A stretch of DNA of 64,000 bases from Anoxybacillus tengchongensis (GTDB lineage Bacteria > Bacillota > Bacilli > Bacillales > Anoxybacillaceae). Location: positions 186,001 to 250,000 of the forward strand of contig NZ_JACHES010000002.1 in NCBI RefSeq assembly GCF_014201585.1, read 5' to 3'. The translations under genes were made by a program, and so were the position numbers. The notes beneath the pieces were generated by a model. It ran no database searches and was not told where the DNA came from. It saw nothing but the letters and a program-made list of their open reading frames with translations. Of this stretch, positions 33,771-44,883 are shown in pieces. How positions within the stretch are numbered: the stretch's first letter is position 1; the number at the start of each line of letters is the position of its first letter.

Positions 33771-34744
33771 TATACCCACACCTCAATATAAATTCCTAAA
33801 ATGGCAAACAATAAACCGACCGCCCAAAACGTCACGACAACACGCCACTCTGACCAGCCGATTAACTCGTAATGATGGTGCAACGGACTCATACGAAACA
33901 CGCGTTTCCCTGTCGTTTTAAACGAAATGACTTGAATGATGACCGATAACGTTTCAATGACGAATACGCCACCGATAATCACCAATAATATTTCAAGTTT
34001 CGTTAAAATCGCAATGGCGACAATCGCCCCGCCAAGCGCAAGCGAACCAGTATCACCCATAAACACTTTCGCAGGGTGCGCGTTAAAGACGAGAAATCCA
34101 AGCACCGAACCAACGACAGCAACGCTAAAAATGGCGATGTCATATTGTCCTTGATTCCAAGCTAATACAGCATATGCACCAAACGCAATCGCCGCCGTCC
34201 CTGCTAGCAACCCGTCTAAGCCGTCCGTTAAATTGACCGCATTGGAGCCGCCAACAAGCATAAAAATAATAAGCAAAATATAAGCGACGCCTAAGTCTAT
34301 AGACATATCCGTCCCAGGAATCGAGACGACCGTTGAAATGCTGTAATGTTGAAAGAAAAAGTAAAAGATGAGCGCAATGAGCAGTTGTCCCACTAGTTTT
34401 TGCTTGCTCGTTAAACCAAGGTTACGTTTCATGACCACTTTAATGAAGTCATCAATAAAACCGAGCAATCCGTAGCCAAGCGTCACAAACAACAATAAAT
34501 ACGTTTGTGGCGTCCGTTCAAAAAATACATCGTTCATCATAAACGTTGTAATCGAGAGCGACAATAAAATCATTAATCCCCCCATCGTCGGCGTGCCTGA
34601 TTTTTTTTGATGGGATTTTGGCCCTTCTTCACGAATGCTTTGCCCGAATTTTAATCGCCTTAAAAACGGAATGAAAATCGGCGATAACACAACCGTAATC
34701 ATAAAGGCAACCCCTGCCGTGAACAAAATGACTTTTTCGTTCAT
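33770..34744 (-). CDS. mraY: Phospho-N-acetylmuramoyl-pentapeptide transferase
   Basis: Transfers phospho-MurNAc-pentapeptide to undecaprenyl phosphate, giving lipid I. 324 residues and ten membrane helices. Catalytic and Mg-binding aspartates are in FIDDFIK and the NLTDGLDGL motif; [11 protein letters not shown] near the C terminus is the MraY signature. ATG at 34744 has GAAGGTGC upstream. Ends in a one-base overlap with murD. Confidence 0.97.
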   Translation of the reverse strand: MNEKVILFTAGVAFMITVVLSPIFIPFLRRLKFGQSIREEGPKSHQKKSGTPTMGGLMILLSLSITTFMMNDVFFERTPQTYLLLFVTLGYGLLGFIDDFIKVVMKRNLGLTSKQKLVGQLLIALIFYFFFQHYSISTVVSIPGTDMSIDLGVAYILLIIFMLVGGSNAVNLTDGLDGLLAGTAAIAFGAYAVLAWNQGQYDIAIFSVAVVGSVLGFLVFNAHPAKVFMGDTGSLALGGAIVAIAILTKLEILLVIIGGVFVIETLSVIIQVISFKTTGKRVFRMSPLHHHYELIGWSEWRVVVTFWAVGLLFAILGIYIEVWV

Positions 34745-34767
34745 GATCGTTGCACCTTCCTCATCTT

Positions 34768-36234
34768 CTATTGATCTGTTCTTCGTTGAATAGCTTCGCG
34801 TGCGACGACACGATCATCAAAATATAACACGTCTTTCCCGATGATTTGATACGTCTCATGACCTTTTCCCGCAATTAAAACGACATCGTCTTTTTCGGCT
34901 TGTTCAATCGCATATGTAATTGCCTCTTTTCGATCGACAATGCATACGACGTCTTCAGCTACTCCTTGTTTCATGTCGTTTAAAATGGCCATCGGGTCTT
35001 CTGAACGCGGATTATCCGATGTAAAAATTGGAACATCGCTATATTTGACAGCGATTTGCGCCATCAATGGTCGCTTCGTCCGATCGCGGTCTCCACCGCA
35101 ACCGACAACGACAAATATACGCTTTTTGGCAAACTGTTGAATCGTCTGCAATACGTTTTCTAAACTATCTGGCGTATGAGCGTAATCGACGATGACGGTA
35201 AACGGCTGACCGGCATTAACGACTTCAAAACGCCCCGAAACTCCTTCGATGTCAGCAATGGCTTCCACAATCGTACGAAGCGGAATGTTTGAGACGAGAC
35301 AAGCGCCTACCGCAGCTAACAAATTATATACATTAAACATGCCGATGAGCTTCGTTTTCACTTGTACAGTTTCGATCGGAGTAACAAGTTGAAATGTTGT
35401 GCCACTCGTTGTTATCTCAATATGTTTCGCCATAATGTCGCTTTGATGATGAATACCGTATGTTACAACTGTCGCTGCTGTGCTTTTTTTATATTCTTCT
35501 GAGGCAGCATCGTCCGCATTCAATATCGCAAACTTCGGACGTTGATGATCGAAACGATTGCCAAGTTGCGCAAACAATAACCCTTTCGACCAACGATAAT
35601 GCTCCATCGTTTGATGGTAGTCTAAATGATCTTGCGTTAAGTTGGTAAACACAGCGACATCAAAGTCACATCCGTGTACTCTTCCCATATGTAGCGCGTG
35701 AGACGATACTTCCATCGCAGCAATGTCCACATGCGCGTCAACCATTTTACGAAACATTTTTTGTAAAACGAGCGATTCAGGTGTTGTATTTTTTACATCA
35801 TACGTTTCATCACCAATTTTCATGTTAATCGTGCCGATCAGCCCGGTTTTTTTTCCAGCGTGGCGGCATATGCGCTCAATAAAATGTGTCGTCGTCGTTT
35901 TTCCGTTTGTTCCTGTTACACCAATGACATGCAGCTGATGCGTCGGCTGACCGTAAAACGCATCGGCTAATACAGCAAGTGCGCGGCGGCTATCATTTAC
36001 GTAAATGACCGGCACAGGCAATGTGAGCGGTTTTTCGGCCACGACTGCAACGGCTCCGCGGGCGACCGCTTGTTCAGCAAAATCGTGTCCATCTACTGTA
36101 AATCCTTTGATACAAACAAATAACGAACCTTGCTGTACGTCTCTTGAATCCATATCGATCGATGTAATCGTCGGATTTTCTGTTGTAAGTGGTGTAAAGC
36201 TATGTAAATGTTGAAGCAACGTTTGTAACTTCAT
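34768..36234 (-). CDS. murE: UDP-MurNAc-L-Ala-D-Glu--meso-diaminopimelate ligase
   Basis: Adds the third residue of the stem peptide. 488 residues. P-loop [14 protein letters not shown], the carbamylated-lysine region, and the substrate-selecting DNPRSEDP motif are present; DNPR indicates meso-diaminopimelate, not lysine. ATG at 36234 ([10 protein letters not shown]) has AAAGGAAC upstream; an in-frame ATG 45 nt earlier has no ribosome binding site and lies in the terminator region after spoVD. Confidence 0.97.
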   Translation of the reverse strand: MKLQTLLQHLHSFTPLTTENPTITSIDMDSRDVQQGSLFVCIKGFTVDGHDFAEQAVARGAVAVVAEKPLTLPVPVIYVNDSRRALAVLADAFYGQPTHQLHVIGVTGTNGKTTTTHFIERICRHAGKKTGLIGTINMKIGDETYDVKNTTPESLVLQKMFRKMVDAHVDIAAMEVSSHALHMGRVHGCDFDVAVFTNLTQDHLDYHQTMEHYRWSKGLLFAQLGNRFDHQRPKFAILNADDAASEEYKKSTAATVVTYGIHHQSDIMAKHIEITTSGTTFQLVTPIETVQVKTKLIGMFNVYNLLAAVGACLVSNIPLRTIVEAIADIEGVSGRFEVVNAGQPFTVIVDYAHTPDSLENVLQTIQQFAKKRIFVVVGCGGDRDRTKRPLMAQIAVKYSDVPIFTSDNPRSEDPMAILNDMKQGVAEDVVCIVDRKEAITYAIEQAEKDDVVLIAGKGHETYQIIGKDVLYFDDRVVAREAIQRRTDQ

Positions 36235-36272
36235 ACCGATCGTTCCTTTCTTCTTTATATAAACAGAAAAAG

Positions 36273-36300
36273 AAGCCATGAGGATACTTCCTCTAGGCTT
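36273..36300 (-). terminator. Terminator-like hairpin between spoVD and murE
   Basis: AAGCC..GAGGA pairs with TCCTC..GGCTT around a 4-nt loop with a symmetric internal 2x2 mismatch, and is followed on the minus strand by TTTTTCTG. It starts at the spoVD stop. Confidence 0.75.
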
Positions 36301-38216
36301 TACCGTTTCGTTCCAAAATAAACCCGGATCGTCGCTCCTTCTTTCACTTTCGCCCCAGGCTTCGGCGCCTGTTCAATGACTGTATCGCCTTCGCCACTAC
36401 CATCTAATTTTAAGTGAAAAAGCTGTTGTTGCAAATCTTTTTTTGTTAAACCGATTAAATTTGGCACTTCTACATAGCGCGGATCGAGCCACGTCGTTTC
36501 TTTTTCAATTTGTTGTTTACGCGGTTTGACACCGAGTGCACGTAAGCTATCTTCCATAATATTTCCAACAATCGGTGCCGCCACAACGCCACCAAATTGT
36601 ACCGTTCCTTTCGGATTATCGACCGCCACATATACAACAATTTGTGGATCGTCCGCTGGCGCAAAGCCGATAAATGAAACGATATGGTTGTCTTTTAAAT
36701 ATTGACCGTCTTTTGCTTTTTGAGCTGTTCCGGTTTTGCCACCGACACGATACCCATCGACAAACGCACCCTTCCCTGTTCCTTGTGCTACAACGCTTTC
36801 GAGCGCATAACGAATTTGTTTTGACGTTTCCTCGGAAATAACTCTTCTTTTTGCTTTTGGCGTTTGTCGTTGTATGACTTGTCCTGTGACCGGATCGAGC
36901 CACTCTTTTGCAATATAAGGTTGGTATAAAATTCCTCCATTTACAGCAGCGGCGACTGCCGCCACTTGTTGAATAGGCGTGACGGCTACCCCTTGACCGA
37001 AAGCGGTCGTTGCTTGTTCGACCGGTCCGACACGATGAAGTGGAAACAAAATACCTTTTCCTTCTCCTTGTAAATCAATGCCCGTTTTTTCACCGAAGCC
37101 AAATGCACGAATATATTCAAATAGTTTTTCTTTACCGAGTCGGTCACCAAGCTCTACAAATCCGGGGTTGCAAGAGTTTTGAACAACTTCAAGAAACGTT
37201 TGATCGCCATGGCCGCCACGTTTCCAACAATGAAGCGTCGCCCCAGCAACTTTAACATATCCTGGATCGTAAAAATGTTCTTTTAATAAATCAACTTTTT
37301 TTTCCTCTAAAGCTGCCGCGAGCGTAATAATTTTAAACGTTGACCCCGGTTCGTACGTGCTCCAAATAGGCAAATTGCGATTAAAAATTTCAGGTGGCAC
37401 GTTTTGAAAGTCAGCGGGGTCAAATGTCGGACGGCTTGCCATTCCTAAAATTTCACCGTTGTTTGGATTCATCGCAATCGCAATAATTCCGTCCGGGCGA
37501 TACGTTGCTTCTGCAATCGTCAGTTCTCGTTCTAAAATCGTTTGGACGCGTGTATCGATGGTCAATTTTAAATCAAGTCCATCGACAGGTGGCGTATACG
37601 CATCGGCCATCCCTGGCATGCGCTTCCCTTTTGCATCGGAATAAAATTGAACGGAACCTGGCTTGCCGCTCAATTGTTTATCGTAATAAAGTTCAAGCCC
37701 CATCAATCCTTGGTTATCAATTCCGGCAAAGCCAAGCACGTGCGATAAATAACTTCCGAACGGATAATACCGTTTTGAATCTTCAGCGATGTATACTCCT
37801 TTCATCCCTAAGTCGCGAATTTGTTTCGCTTGCTCGTTCGAAATTTTTCGCCCTTCTGGATGAATGCGTTCAATTGATGTTTTTTTCGTCACATGTTTAT
37901 ATGCTTTTTCTACCGGCATGTGCAATATGCGCGCGAGCTCGTTTGCTACTTCCGATGGGTTTTCAATTTGTCTTGGGACGACGAGCACAGATGGGGCACT
38001 CATGTTCGTTGCTAAAGGCACCCCGTTGCGATCGACGATTTTCCCACGCTCTGGCTCAAATGGGATATTTCGACTCCATAAATCTTTCGCCCGCTCTGTT
38101 AACATATCTCCTAAAACAAATTGCACATAACCGAGACGAATGTCAATAATCGCAAAAATGAGAAACCCAATCAACAAAACGACCGTCAATCGTTTTCGAA
38201 CAGTTACTGCACGCAT
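36300..38216 (-). CDS. spoVD: Sporulation-specific penicillin-binding protein SpoVD
   Basis: Class B transpeptidase needed for spore cortex synthesis, paired with SpoVE. 638 residues: N-terminal membrane helix (residues ~10-30), dimerisation domain, transpeptidase domain with catalytic S292 in STFK, SCN in NSCNPG, and KTGTAQ, then one PASTA domain in the last ~60 residues. A single PASTA domain and the place between pbpB and murE fit SpoVD. ATG at 38216 has AAGGAGG upstream. CATATAGT at about 38253-38246 resembles a sigma-E -10 element, but the -35 match is weak. Confidence 0.95.
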   Translation of the reverse strand: MRAVTVRKRLTVVLLIGFLIFAIIDIRLGYVQFVLGDMLTERAKDLWSRNIPFEPERGKIVDRNGVPLATNMSAPSVLVVPRQIENPSEVANELARILHMPVEKAYKHVTKKTSIERIHPEGRKISNEQAKQIRDLGMKGVYIAEDSKRYYPFGSYLSHVLGFAGIDNQGLMGLELYYDKQLSGKPGSVQFYSDAKGKRMPGMADAYTPPVDGLDLKLTIDTRVQTILERELTIAEATYRPDGIIAIAMNPNNGEILGMASRPTFDPADFQNVPPEIFNRNLPIWSTYEPGSTFKIITLAAALEEKKVDLLKEHFYDPGYVKVAGATLHCWKRGGHGDQTFLEVVQNSCNPGFVELGDRLGKEKLFEYIRAFGFGEKTGIDLQGEGKGILFPLHRVGPVEQATTAFGQGVAVTPIQQVAAVAAAVNGGILYQPYIAKEWLDPVTGQVIQRQTPKAKRRVISEETSKQIRYALESVVAQGTGKGAFVDGYRVGGKTGTAQKAKDGQYLKDNHIVSFIGFAPADDPQIVVYVAVDNPKGTVQFGGVVAAPIVGNIMEDSLRALGVKPRKQQIEKETTWLDPRYVEVPNLIGLTKKDLQQQLFHLKLDGSGEGDTVIEQAPKPGAKVKEGATIRVYFGTKR

Positions 38217-38280
38217 ATAGCGGAACCTCCTTATATGTTTCGGCTCGTTCCACTATATGCTTGTACCGTTTCATATAGAA

Positions 38281-40458
38281 CTAATCGACCGGACCGTCTG
38301 CTTCTTGTTGTTCTGTTTCGGTTTGCTGTTTTTCATCGATTTCCGATGGTTTCGCCAGCTCGACAATGATATAGTCGTTTCGTTTGATCACTGCCCCCGG
38401 CGTAATATTTTGCCTAAATACGTATCCATTGCCGATAAAGCTTGGCTTTAACTGCAACAGTTCCGCAAGCTTCATGACATCGCGCAGCGACCAGCCTGTG
38501 ACATCAGGCATCATTGCGTTTCCGTCCGTTTGCAACAAGACGCGATCTGGGGCGACGACGTGTTCCCCTGCCTTCGGAAATTGTGCACGCACTTTCGTTC
38601 CTTTTCCGATGATCGTTACATGTAACCCTTGATTTTTCAATGACTGTGTAGCTTGTTCAACCGATTGACCGACATAGGAAGGCAGCGAAATGCTTTTTTC
38701 TTTTTTCACTCGTTTTTTCTCCACCGTCGGTTGAATGTTTAAATATTGTAAACTACTTTTCATGACAGAATTAAAAATCATGGATACGGGTGCTGCTCCT
38801 GTTTCCGTATATGAAATGTTTGGTTGTTGCACCGCAACATACATAATTAAACGCGGATTTTCACGCGGCGCCATTCCTAAAAACGAAAAGATATAGTTTT
38901 GATGACCGGTTAAATATCCGCCTTTCGGATCTGGAATTTGCGCCGTTCCGGTTTTTCCTGCGACGCGGTAGCCTTCAATTTGATACGGACGTCCTGTTCC
39001 TTTCTCAGATGTGACGACCGTTTCTAAAATGTCTAGTACTTTTTCGGCTGTTTGTTTTGAAATCGGCGTATCGACAACAGTCGGTTCATGTTTTACGACC
39101 GTTTTTCCGCTTTCCGGATCGACAATACGATCGACAACGTACGGCTTCATCATTTTCCCACCGTTTGCGATGGCGGTAGCTGCTTGAACTTGTTGAATTG
39201 GTGTGACCGACGTTCCTTGTCCAAAGCCTGTCGTCACTTTTTCGATCGGATAACGATATAAAATGTTTCCAGTTTTTTCACCCGGCAACTCAATGCCGGT
39301 TGGTTCATTAAAGTGGAAACGATGTAAGTATTGCAAAAAGCGATCTTCTCCTAATTTTTCGCGCACAATTTTTGCGAATGCGACGTTTGATGAACGTTGC
39401 ACCCCTTCAAGAAACGTAATTTGCCCCCAACCGACTTTGTTATGGTCACGAACGCGATGAGGACCGACTTGATATGAACCGGACTGGTACGTTTCATTCG
39501 GCTGAAATACTCCTTCATTCACCGCCGCAGCGAGCGTAAAAATTTTCATTGTCGATCCCGGCTCGTACGGATAAGAAATCGCATCGTTAAAGTAGTTTTC
39601 AATGTTTCGTTTGTTCGGATCAAAACTTGGGCGCGTGCTCATCGCTAAAATCGCCCCTGTTTTCGGATCGGCAACAATGGCGATCATTTTTTTCGGCGCA
39701 TATTGTTTTTCAACAGCGTTCATCGCATCTTCTAAAAACGTTTGAATGTGTTTATCGATCGTTAAATAAATATTCTTTCCATTTTGTGGTGGAACGATTT
39801 GTTCGTCTGCATACGGGAGTTTAAATCCTTGTGGATCGCCTTCATAAGCAACGTGTCCATCTTTTTCTTTCAGCTGCTCATTAAACTGCTTTTCAATGCC
39901 CATTTTTCCTTCCACTTCGTTCGTTGCTTCATCTTTTTGTGCATAGCCGACAACGTACGAAGCAAATGTGCCGTTCGGGTAAAATCGTTTCGAGTCACGT
40001 ATGAACGTAATGCCCGGAAGCTCTAACGCCTCAATTTTTTGTTTCAACGTTTGGGTAATCCCTCGACCGTTCGGACCGAACTCGACTTGCTTCGCTTTCC
40101 TTTTTAAAATGCGCTCGACATCCGCCACGTCCATCTTTAATAGCGGTGCCAACTTTTGTGCTGTTTTTTCAGGATCGGTCACATGTTGTGGCATGTCCGG
40201 ATCGAGAATGGCGGCAACTGTATATGAAGGAATGTCTTCAGCGATAATTTCCCCGTCTCGATCAAAAATCGTTCCGCGCTTCGCTTCAAGCACTTGTTTT
40301 TTTAAATAACGTTTTTGCGCCTCGACCGCTAACACTTGTCCGTCCGCAACACCTGTTGCTTGTAAATAAACGAAACGTCCAAACAATAGAAAAAAGAGCA
40401 AGCTAAAAAAAACGAAAGATATAGCTGCTCCTCTATGCGTATGTTTATGCTTTCTCAT
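38281..40458 (-). CDS. pbpB: Penicillin-binding protein 2B (division transpeptidase, FtsI)
   Basis: Essential class B transpeptidase of the divisome. 725 residues: basic N-terminal tail, membrane helix (~12-30), dimerisation domain, transpeptidase domain with catalytic S302 in STMK, SSN at 356-358 and KTGTAQ, and two C-terminal PASTA domains. It ends in an acidic E/Q-rich tail. ATG at 40458 lies 4 nt after the ftsL stop and lacks a clear ribosome binding site, so translation is likely coupled to ftsL. Confidence 0.96.
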   Translation of the reverse strand: MRKHKHTHRGAAISFVFFSLLFFLLFGRFVYLQATGVADGQVLAVEAQKRYLKKQVLEAKRGTIFDRDGEIIAEDIPSYTVAAILDPDMPQHVTDPEKTAQKLAPLLKMDVADVERILKRKAKQVEFGPNGRGITQTLKQKIEALELPGITFIRDSKRFYPNGTFASYVVGYAQKDEATNEVEGKMGIEKQFNEQLKEKDGHVAYEGDPQGFKLPYADEQIVPPQNGKNIYLTIDKHIQTFLEDAMNAVEKQYAPKKMIAIVADPKTGAILAMSTRPSFDPNKRNIENYFNDAISYPYEPGSTMKIFTLAAAVNEGVFQPNETYQSGSYQVGPHRVRDHNKVGWGQITFLEGVQRSSNVAFAKIVREKLGEDRFLQYLHRFHFNEPTGIELPGEKTGNILYRYPIEKVTTGFGQGTSVTPIQQVQAATAIANGGKMMKPYVVDRIVDPESGKTVVKHEPTVVDTPISKQTAEKVLDILETVVTSEKGTGRPYQIEGYRVAGKTGTAQIPDPKGGYLTGHQNYIFSFLGMAPRENPRLIMYVAVQQPNISYTETGAAPVSMIFNSVMKSSLQYLNIQPTVEKKRVKKEKSISLPSYVGQSVEQATQSLKNQGLHVTIIGKGTKVRAQFPKAGEHVVAPDRVLLQTDGNAMMPDVTGWSLRDVMKLAELLQLKPSFIGNGYVFRQNITPGAVIKRNDYIIVELAKPSEIDEKQQTETEQQEADGPVD

Positions 40459-40464
40459 CTGGCA

Positions 40465-40827
40465 TCAGTCCTGCACAACTTTTACGTTATTTTCGTTTAA
40501 TGTAAGGCCGAGCTCTTTCGCTTTCGCTAAAATACGTTCATATGTGCTTAACTCTTGTACTTGCACGTATAAATCACGGTTTCGTTTTTCTTGCTCTTCA
40601 ATGCTCGTTTGCAACTGTTGCACTTCTTTATTGACATGATAAATTGTAAATTGATTCGAGATGATCGTGACGCTACTATATAGTGCAAAGGCAAGAAACG
40701 AAACAAATACGATTTTTTCTCCTAAGGTCCAACGTATGTTCCGTTTTGTTTTTTTTCTCGGTACACGTTGAACGTGTTGCTCTTGTTGTACTTTTTGTAC
40801 TTTTTGCTGCATGCGAACAGCAGCCAT
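40465..40827 (-). CDS. ftsL: Cell division protein FtsL
   Basis: Small bitopic protein that forms a complex with DivIC/DivIB and is rate-limiting for division in B. subtilis. 120 residues: a basic, glutamine-rich cytoplasmic tail of about 33 residues, one membrane helix (~37-57), and an extracellular leucine-zipper-like coiled coil (VNKEVQQLQTSIEEQEKR). ATG at 40827 has AAAAGGGGGAATG upstream. Between rsmH and pbpB as in the standard dcw cluster. Confidence 0.94.
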   Translation of the reverse strand: MAAVRMQQKVQKVQQEQHVQRVPRKKTKRNIRWTLGEKIVFVSFLAFALYSSVTIISNQFTIYHVNKEVQQLQTSIEEQEKRNRDLYVQVQELSTYERILAKAKELGLTLNENNVKVVQD

Positions 40828-40844
40828 ACATCATTCCCCCTTTT

Positions 40845-41777
40845 TTACAGTTTTTCAGCAATGCGCAATTTCGCAGATCGTGCACGGTGATTATGTTGCA
40901 ATTCTTCTTCAGACGGAACGATCGGTTTTTTTGTAATGATTTTTAATTTCGGCTTATACTCATCTGGAATGATCGGCAATCCAGGCGGCAAGTGCGGTGT
41001 TTCACTTGCTTGTTTAAACGCTAGCTTACAAATGCGATCTTCAAGCGAATGGAACGTAATGACGCTAATTCTTCCCCCGGGCTTTAATAGATCGATCGCT
41101 TGTTCAATCGCTTCTTCAAACGCGCGCAATTCATCGTTGACCGCGATGCGAATGGCTTGGAACACGCGTTTTGCTGGATGACCTCCTGTGCGACGCGCTG
41201 GTGCGGGAATCGCTTCTTTAATGATTTCTGAAAGCTCCGTCGTCGTTTCGATTGGCTTTTGCTTGCGCGCTTGCTCAATTTTACGAGCGATCGCCTTTGA
41301 AAATTTTTCTTCGCCATATTGGAAAAAAATTTTCACAAGTTGCTCATACGGCCATGTGTTGACAACGTCGTATGCTGTTAATGTTTGATCCCGGTCCATG
41401 CGCATATCGAGCGGCGCCTCATGTTGATAACTAAAACCACGCTCGGGCATATCGAGCTGCGGAGATGATACGCCAAGATCAAATAAAATGCCGTCGACTT
41501 CATGCACATCGTAAAGCGCTAGCTGTTGTTTTAAATAGCGGAAGTTGCTTTTAATGATTGTAAACTGTCCGCTATATCGTTCGAGTTTTTGCTGTGCATG
41601 ACGAATCGCCACATCATCTTGATCAAAAGCAAACAATCGTCCTTCTGGTGATAATTGCGATAATAAATATTCGCTATGTCCAGCTCCACCGAGCGTGCAA
41701 TCTACATATGTACCATCTTTTTTAACATTTAATCCGTCAACAGTTTCTTTTAATAATACAGTTACGTGATGAAACAA
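40845..41777 (-). CDS. rsmH: 16S rRNA (cytosine1402-N4)-methyltransferase RsmH
   Basis: Methylates C1402 in the decoding centre. 310 residues with the S-adenosylmethionine loop [33 protein letters not shown] and the [20 protein letters not shown] segment. The start is TTG at 41777: AGGTAGG lies 8 nt upstream and the product begins MFHHVTVLL, matching the family; GTG at 41786 falls inside that site. In B. subtilis mraZ would precede it; here only about 150 nt separate it from bshC. Confidence 0.96.
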   Translation of the reverse strand: MFHHVTVLLKETVDGLNVKKDGTYVDCTLGGAGHSEYLLSQLSPEGRLFAFDQDDVAIRHAQQKLERYSGQFTIIKSNFRYLKQQLALYDVHEVDGILFDLGVSSPQLDMPERGFSYQHEAPLDMRMDRDQTLTAYDVVNTWPYEQLVKIFFQYGEEKFSKAIARKIEQARKQKPIETTTELSEIIKEAIPAPARRTGGHPAKRVFQAIRIAVNDELRAFEEAIEQAIDLLKPGGRISVITFHSLEDRICKLAFKQASETPHLPPGLPIIPDEYKPKLKIITKKPIVPSEEELQHNHRARSAKLRIAEKL

Positions 41778-41880
41778 CGATGTCACCTACCTAAAAAATA
41801 CGTAAAAAATGATTGCAATTGTATTGTACCATCATTTCACAAAATTCACTACTTACTTCCGAACTATTCTATTGTATACA

Positions 41881-41911
41881 AAAAAAATCCTGTATGCGAC
41901 AGGATTTTTTT
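41881..41911. terminator. Terminator after bshC
   Basis: AAAAATCCTG/CAGGATTTTT with a 7-nt loop; runs of A and T on the two sides make it usable in both directions. Confidence 0.85.
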
Positions 41912-41925
41912 ATCGACGAAAACAG

Positions 41926-43536
41926 TTAAATATATACAATTTTATGCATACCATTCCAACGATAATCGACATGAAGCAGCCGATCAACAAAATCTAGACC
42001 GTAACGATTCATATAGTAAAGTACGTTCCAAACGCGTTCTTGTGGCATATTGTTCGGGCGCAGCGACAGCTCAATACGCTCATATTTACGCACATGTACG
42101 TCATGTTTTTGTAACATGCGACGTGTAATCAATTGTTGAAGATAATCGATTTGTGTCTCCATTCGTTCGGCATTTTTCAACATCACTTCCTCCAGATGCG
42201 GATCCACTTGCATACCGAGTTGGCGAAGTTGTTCGTGAATAAGTGCCATTTGTTTTTTTGCTTCACGAAACGTCTCATCAAATGCCGCTGGTTGATTGTT
42301 GCGTATCCATTCCTCTAGCGCTCGCTTCGTGCCAATCGTTAACGCTTCTTCTACCGTCATATGCACATCTGCTAAATCTGCAGCAATGTGGCGTTCAACA
42401 AGCGTAACTGAAAGGCGCGGTACAATCGGCGGCATATGCCATTGGAAATGTTCAAATACTTGTTTTAACTCCGCCCAATAAGCGATTTCACCGGGACCGG
42501 CAATAAAAGCGAGCGTCGGAAATAACCATTCTTGCATGAGCGGTCGTGTAACGACGTTGTTGCTAAACGATTGCGGTTCGCTTTCAATTCGTTGTCTTAG
42601 TTCATCATGTGTGAAACGGTACACTCCATCTTTTGTGTAAAAACAATGTTGAGTATCGTCGTAATACAACAAGCGACGTTGACCGTCATCGTAAAACAAA
42701 TGCGCGCACATCGGCGTCACATCAATCGCTTTTTTGTAGCCTAGTCGTTCGAGATGTTGCTGTTGGTTTTGAAGGGCGTGTGTAATGGCCTCATGTTCAT
42801 GAGCGAGCGTCATGAACCATTCGCGCTCTATCGCTCGCAATTGTGGATGAGCCGCATCGACAACGACGATTCCTTCTTTGGCAAACAACGTGAAAATAAC
42901 GTTTGCAAAAAATTCCGCCACCGTTCTCGATTTCGCAATACATTCATGTATGTATGTCCGCAACTCATTCGTCACATTTGTTTCACCATATGTTTTTAAT
43001 ATATCATCAACCCATTCCGTTAGCTCGTCTGCATTAAGTTCAATGTGGGCAGCCATTCGCTTTTCTTTCGCTAATGGGGAATATACATATTTTTTTACTT
43101 TGCCGTCTTCAGCAACATGCACATAATTAATTTCTGCGATGTCATGGTCCTCAGAAGCCATCCAAAACACCGGAACGACAGGAACGCCAAGCTGTTGTTC
43201 TTGCTGTTTCGCTAATGTAATAATAGAAATGATTTTATATATTGTATATAGCGGTCCAGTTAAAAGGCCGGCTTGTTGTCCCCCAATGACGACAACGCTG
43301 TCAGGATGGCGCAATTTTTCAATATTTGCAATCGTTTGATCGCTTGCTTGAAACTGCTTATGATACGCAAGCAAATGATGAACGAGCGCATCGCGTAAGT
43401 ACGTCCGTTTTCGTAACTTTTGCAAACGCTCTTCAAACGAACAAGGATGAAACGCCTCGTGAACGGGAAACGTCCCTTCAATATATTCCGTTGCTAAACG
43501 GTTCGTTGCTGGCAATGACAGCTCGATGACTTCCAT
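41926..43536 (-). CDS. bshC: Bacillithiol synthase (cysteine-adding enzyme) BshC
   Basis: Last step of bacillithiol synthesis, ligating cysteine to glucosaminyl malate. 536 residues. A Rossmann-like N-terminal domain with VVVIGGQQAGLLTGPLYTIYKI and FWMASEDHDIAEIN, and a C-terminal coiled-coil arm, are as in the family. ATG at 43536 has AAAGGAAG upstream. The neighbouring panE and DUF3397 genes probably form one unit with it. Confidence 0.95.
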   Translation of the reverse strand: MEVIELSLPATNRLATEYIEGTFPVHEAFHPCSFEERLQKLRKRTYLRDALVHHLLAYHKQFQASDQTIANIEKLRHPDSVVVIGGQQAGLLTGPLYTIYKIISIITLAKQQEQQLGVPVVPVFWMASEDHDIAEINYVHVAEDGKVKKYVYSPLAKEKRMAAHIELNADELTEWVDDILKTYGETNVTNELRTYIHECIAKSRTVAEFFANVIFTLFAKEGIVVVDAAHPQLRAIEREWFMTLAHEHEAITHALQNQQQHLERLGYKKAIDVTPMCAHLFYDDGQRRLLYYDDTQHCFYTKDGVYRFTHDELRQRIESEPQSFSNNVVTRPLMQEWLFPTLAFIAGPGEIAYWAELKQVFEHFQWHMPPIVPRLSVTLVERHIAADLADVHMTVEEALTIGTKRALEEWIRNNQPAAFDETFREAKKQMALIHEQLRQLGMQVDPHLEEVMLKNAERMETQIDYLQQLITRRMLQKHDVHVRKYERIELSLRPNNMPQERVWNVLYYMNRYGLDFVDRLLHVDYRWNGMHKIVYI

Positions 43537-43555
43537 GGTAAACTTCCTTTCTCAT

Positions 43556-43951
43556 TCATGATGAAAATGCGATCATGGCACGATGAATGATCCCATATAT
43601 AAACAATCCAATATAAGCGGTTGTAAATAATAAAAATTGCATTCTCCAATATAGCTTAAACGTTCGTTGTAACGATACATCCCCTGTTTTTTTCCAATAT
43701 AAAATCATTCCAATCATAAATGTTACAATAAAAAAAATGAGCAATTCAACGATATACGATCGTTGAAAAATGGCTTGTAATAAAACGTGAACAGCAAAAA
43801 TAAAAAAAATCGTCGATCCGTTCACAGCAAAATGAAACGCACGTTTTCCTTTTCGCCGAAAAACGGTTTTGGCAAGCACAAACATGAAAAAAAACGAAAA
43901 AAACGGCATAACAATCATTACTGCAATGAAAGAGGCGAGTACATCTTTCAC
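43556..43951 (-). CDS. DUF3397 family membrane protein
   Basis: 131 residues with four membrane helices (roughly 5-28, 40-62, 68-85 and 100-122) joined by short basic loops (FRRKGKRAF, WKKTGD). It resembles the DUF3397 proteins found beside bshC in Bacillaceae. No function is known and no catalytic motif is visible. ATG at 43951 overlaps the panE stop by 4 bases (ATGA), so the two are co-translated. Confidence 0.82.
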   Translation of the reverse strand: MKDVLASFIAVMIVMPFFSFFFMFVLAKTVFRRKGKRAFHFAVNGSTIFFIFAVHVLLQAIFQRSYIVELLIFFIVTFMIGMILYWKKTGDVSLQRTFKLYWRMQFLLFTTAYIGLFIYGIIHRAMIAFSS

Positions 43952-44841
43952 TTTTTCTTCTCCCCCTCTAGTTCTCTCCCTTTCACAAGCGCATATAACA
44001 ACGTGCTAATTGGGGCTGGAACGTGTCGCTCATTCGCCCGCTCGATGACATAGCCTAAAATCGCATCTAGTTCGGTTCTCCGCCCTGCCTCGATATCACG
44101 CAACATCGATGAGCGATTAGCGGCTGTTTGTTCACAAACCGTTTGAATGTGCCGCCATATGCGCTCCTGTTGCTCAAGCTGAAAAATAGACGCCACTTCA
44201 TGAAACAATTGTTCCATCGCTTGTCGATACGGCACATGTGTCACTAACATGCCGTTTGGAACACCCAATAAAGCGGTAAGTGGATTAATACATACATTGA
44301 CCATTAACTTTTCAATTAACATCGTTTCCCAATCGTCAACGTATTCAAATAGAAAGCGCGCATCTACTTCTGATAAAAATGAAAACGTTTCTTTCTCTCC
44401 TCGCCATATGCTCCATTTCGTTCGTCCGATGCCGGTATGCGAAACGGTCGTATCATCGATTTTTAAGGCGCCATGTTCAACGACAGCAAGCGCAATATGC
44501 TTTTGTGGCAAATGCGGTAAATACGGTACATGCCCCATGCCGTTTTGTAAAAACATGATCGCGTTTGCTTGAAGCATATGTATGCGCGTGTTTAATATGT
44601 TTGTTACATCGTATTGTTTGACCGCAAGAAACAACACATCTTCTTCAATGGCTCGAACGAACGGTTCAGCATGGACACGATGCGTCGTCCGCTCATTGCC
44701 ATATATGACCGTCAGCCCATGCGTACGCAATTGTTCTGCCTGCTCATATCGGCGTGTATAAATTGTCACATCATATTTTTTACTAAAGTAAGCCGCCGCC
44801 AACAATCCGACCGCTCCGCCCCCTATAATTCCGATGCGCAC
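43948..44841 (-). CDS. panE: 2-dehydropantoate 2-reductase (ketopantoate reductase)
   Basis: NADPH-dependent reduction of ketopantoate to pantoate in CoA synthesis. 297 residues: N-terminal nucleotide-binding GIIGGGAVGLLAAAYF, and the C-terminal ApbA domain with the catalytic lysine in IEKLMVNVCINPLTAL. B. subtilis has the paralogue ylbQ (panE) at this place. The start is GTG at 44841 with AGGAGG upstream at 8 nt. Ends in a 4-base overlap with the DUF3397 gene. Confidence 0.92.
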   Translation of the reverse strand: MRIGIIGGGAVGLLAAAYFSKKYDVTIYTRRYEQAEQLRTHGLTVIYGNERTTHRVHAEPFVRAIEEDVLFLAVKQYDVTNILNTRIHMLQANAIMFLQNGMGHVPYLPHLPQKHIALAVVEHGALKIDDTTVSHTGIGRTKWSIWRGEKETFSFLSEVDARFLFEYVDDWETMLIEKLMVNVCINPLTALLGVPNGMLVTHVPYRQAMEQLFHEVASIFQLEQQERIWRHIQTVCEQTAANRSSMLRDIEAGRRTELDAILGYVIERANERHVPAPISTLLYALVKGRELEGEKKK

Positions 44842-44883
44842 CCAACAATCCTCCTCTTTTTTTCCTATGTTTTATTGTATAAA

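Noticed and set aside
37505-38149. Plus-strand open frame of about 214 codons opposite spoVD
   Set aside because: Antisense to a fully conserved penicillin-binding protein, without start signals; product looks like shadow translation.
38246-38275. Sigma-E promoter before spoVD (CATATAGT with ATAT upstream)
   Set aside because: The -10 fits but the only ATA element is about 14 nt upstream, about two nt too close; not listed as a feature.
41787-41925. A remnant of mraZ before rsmH
   Set aside because: No frame on either strand shows MraZ features; the DNA is AT-rich leader plus a terminator.
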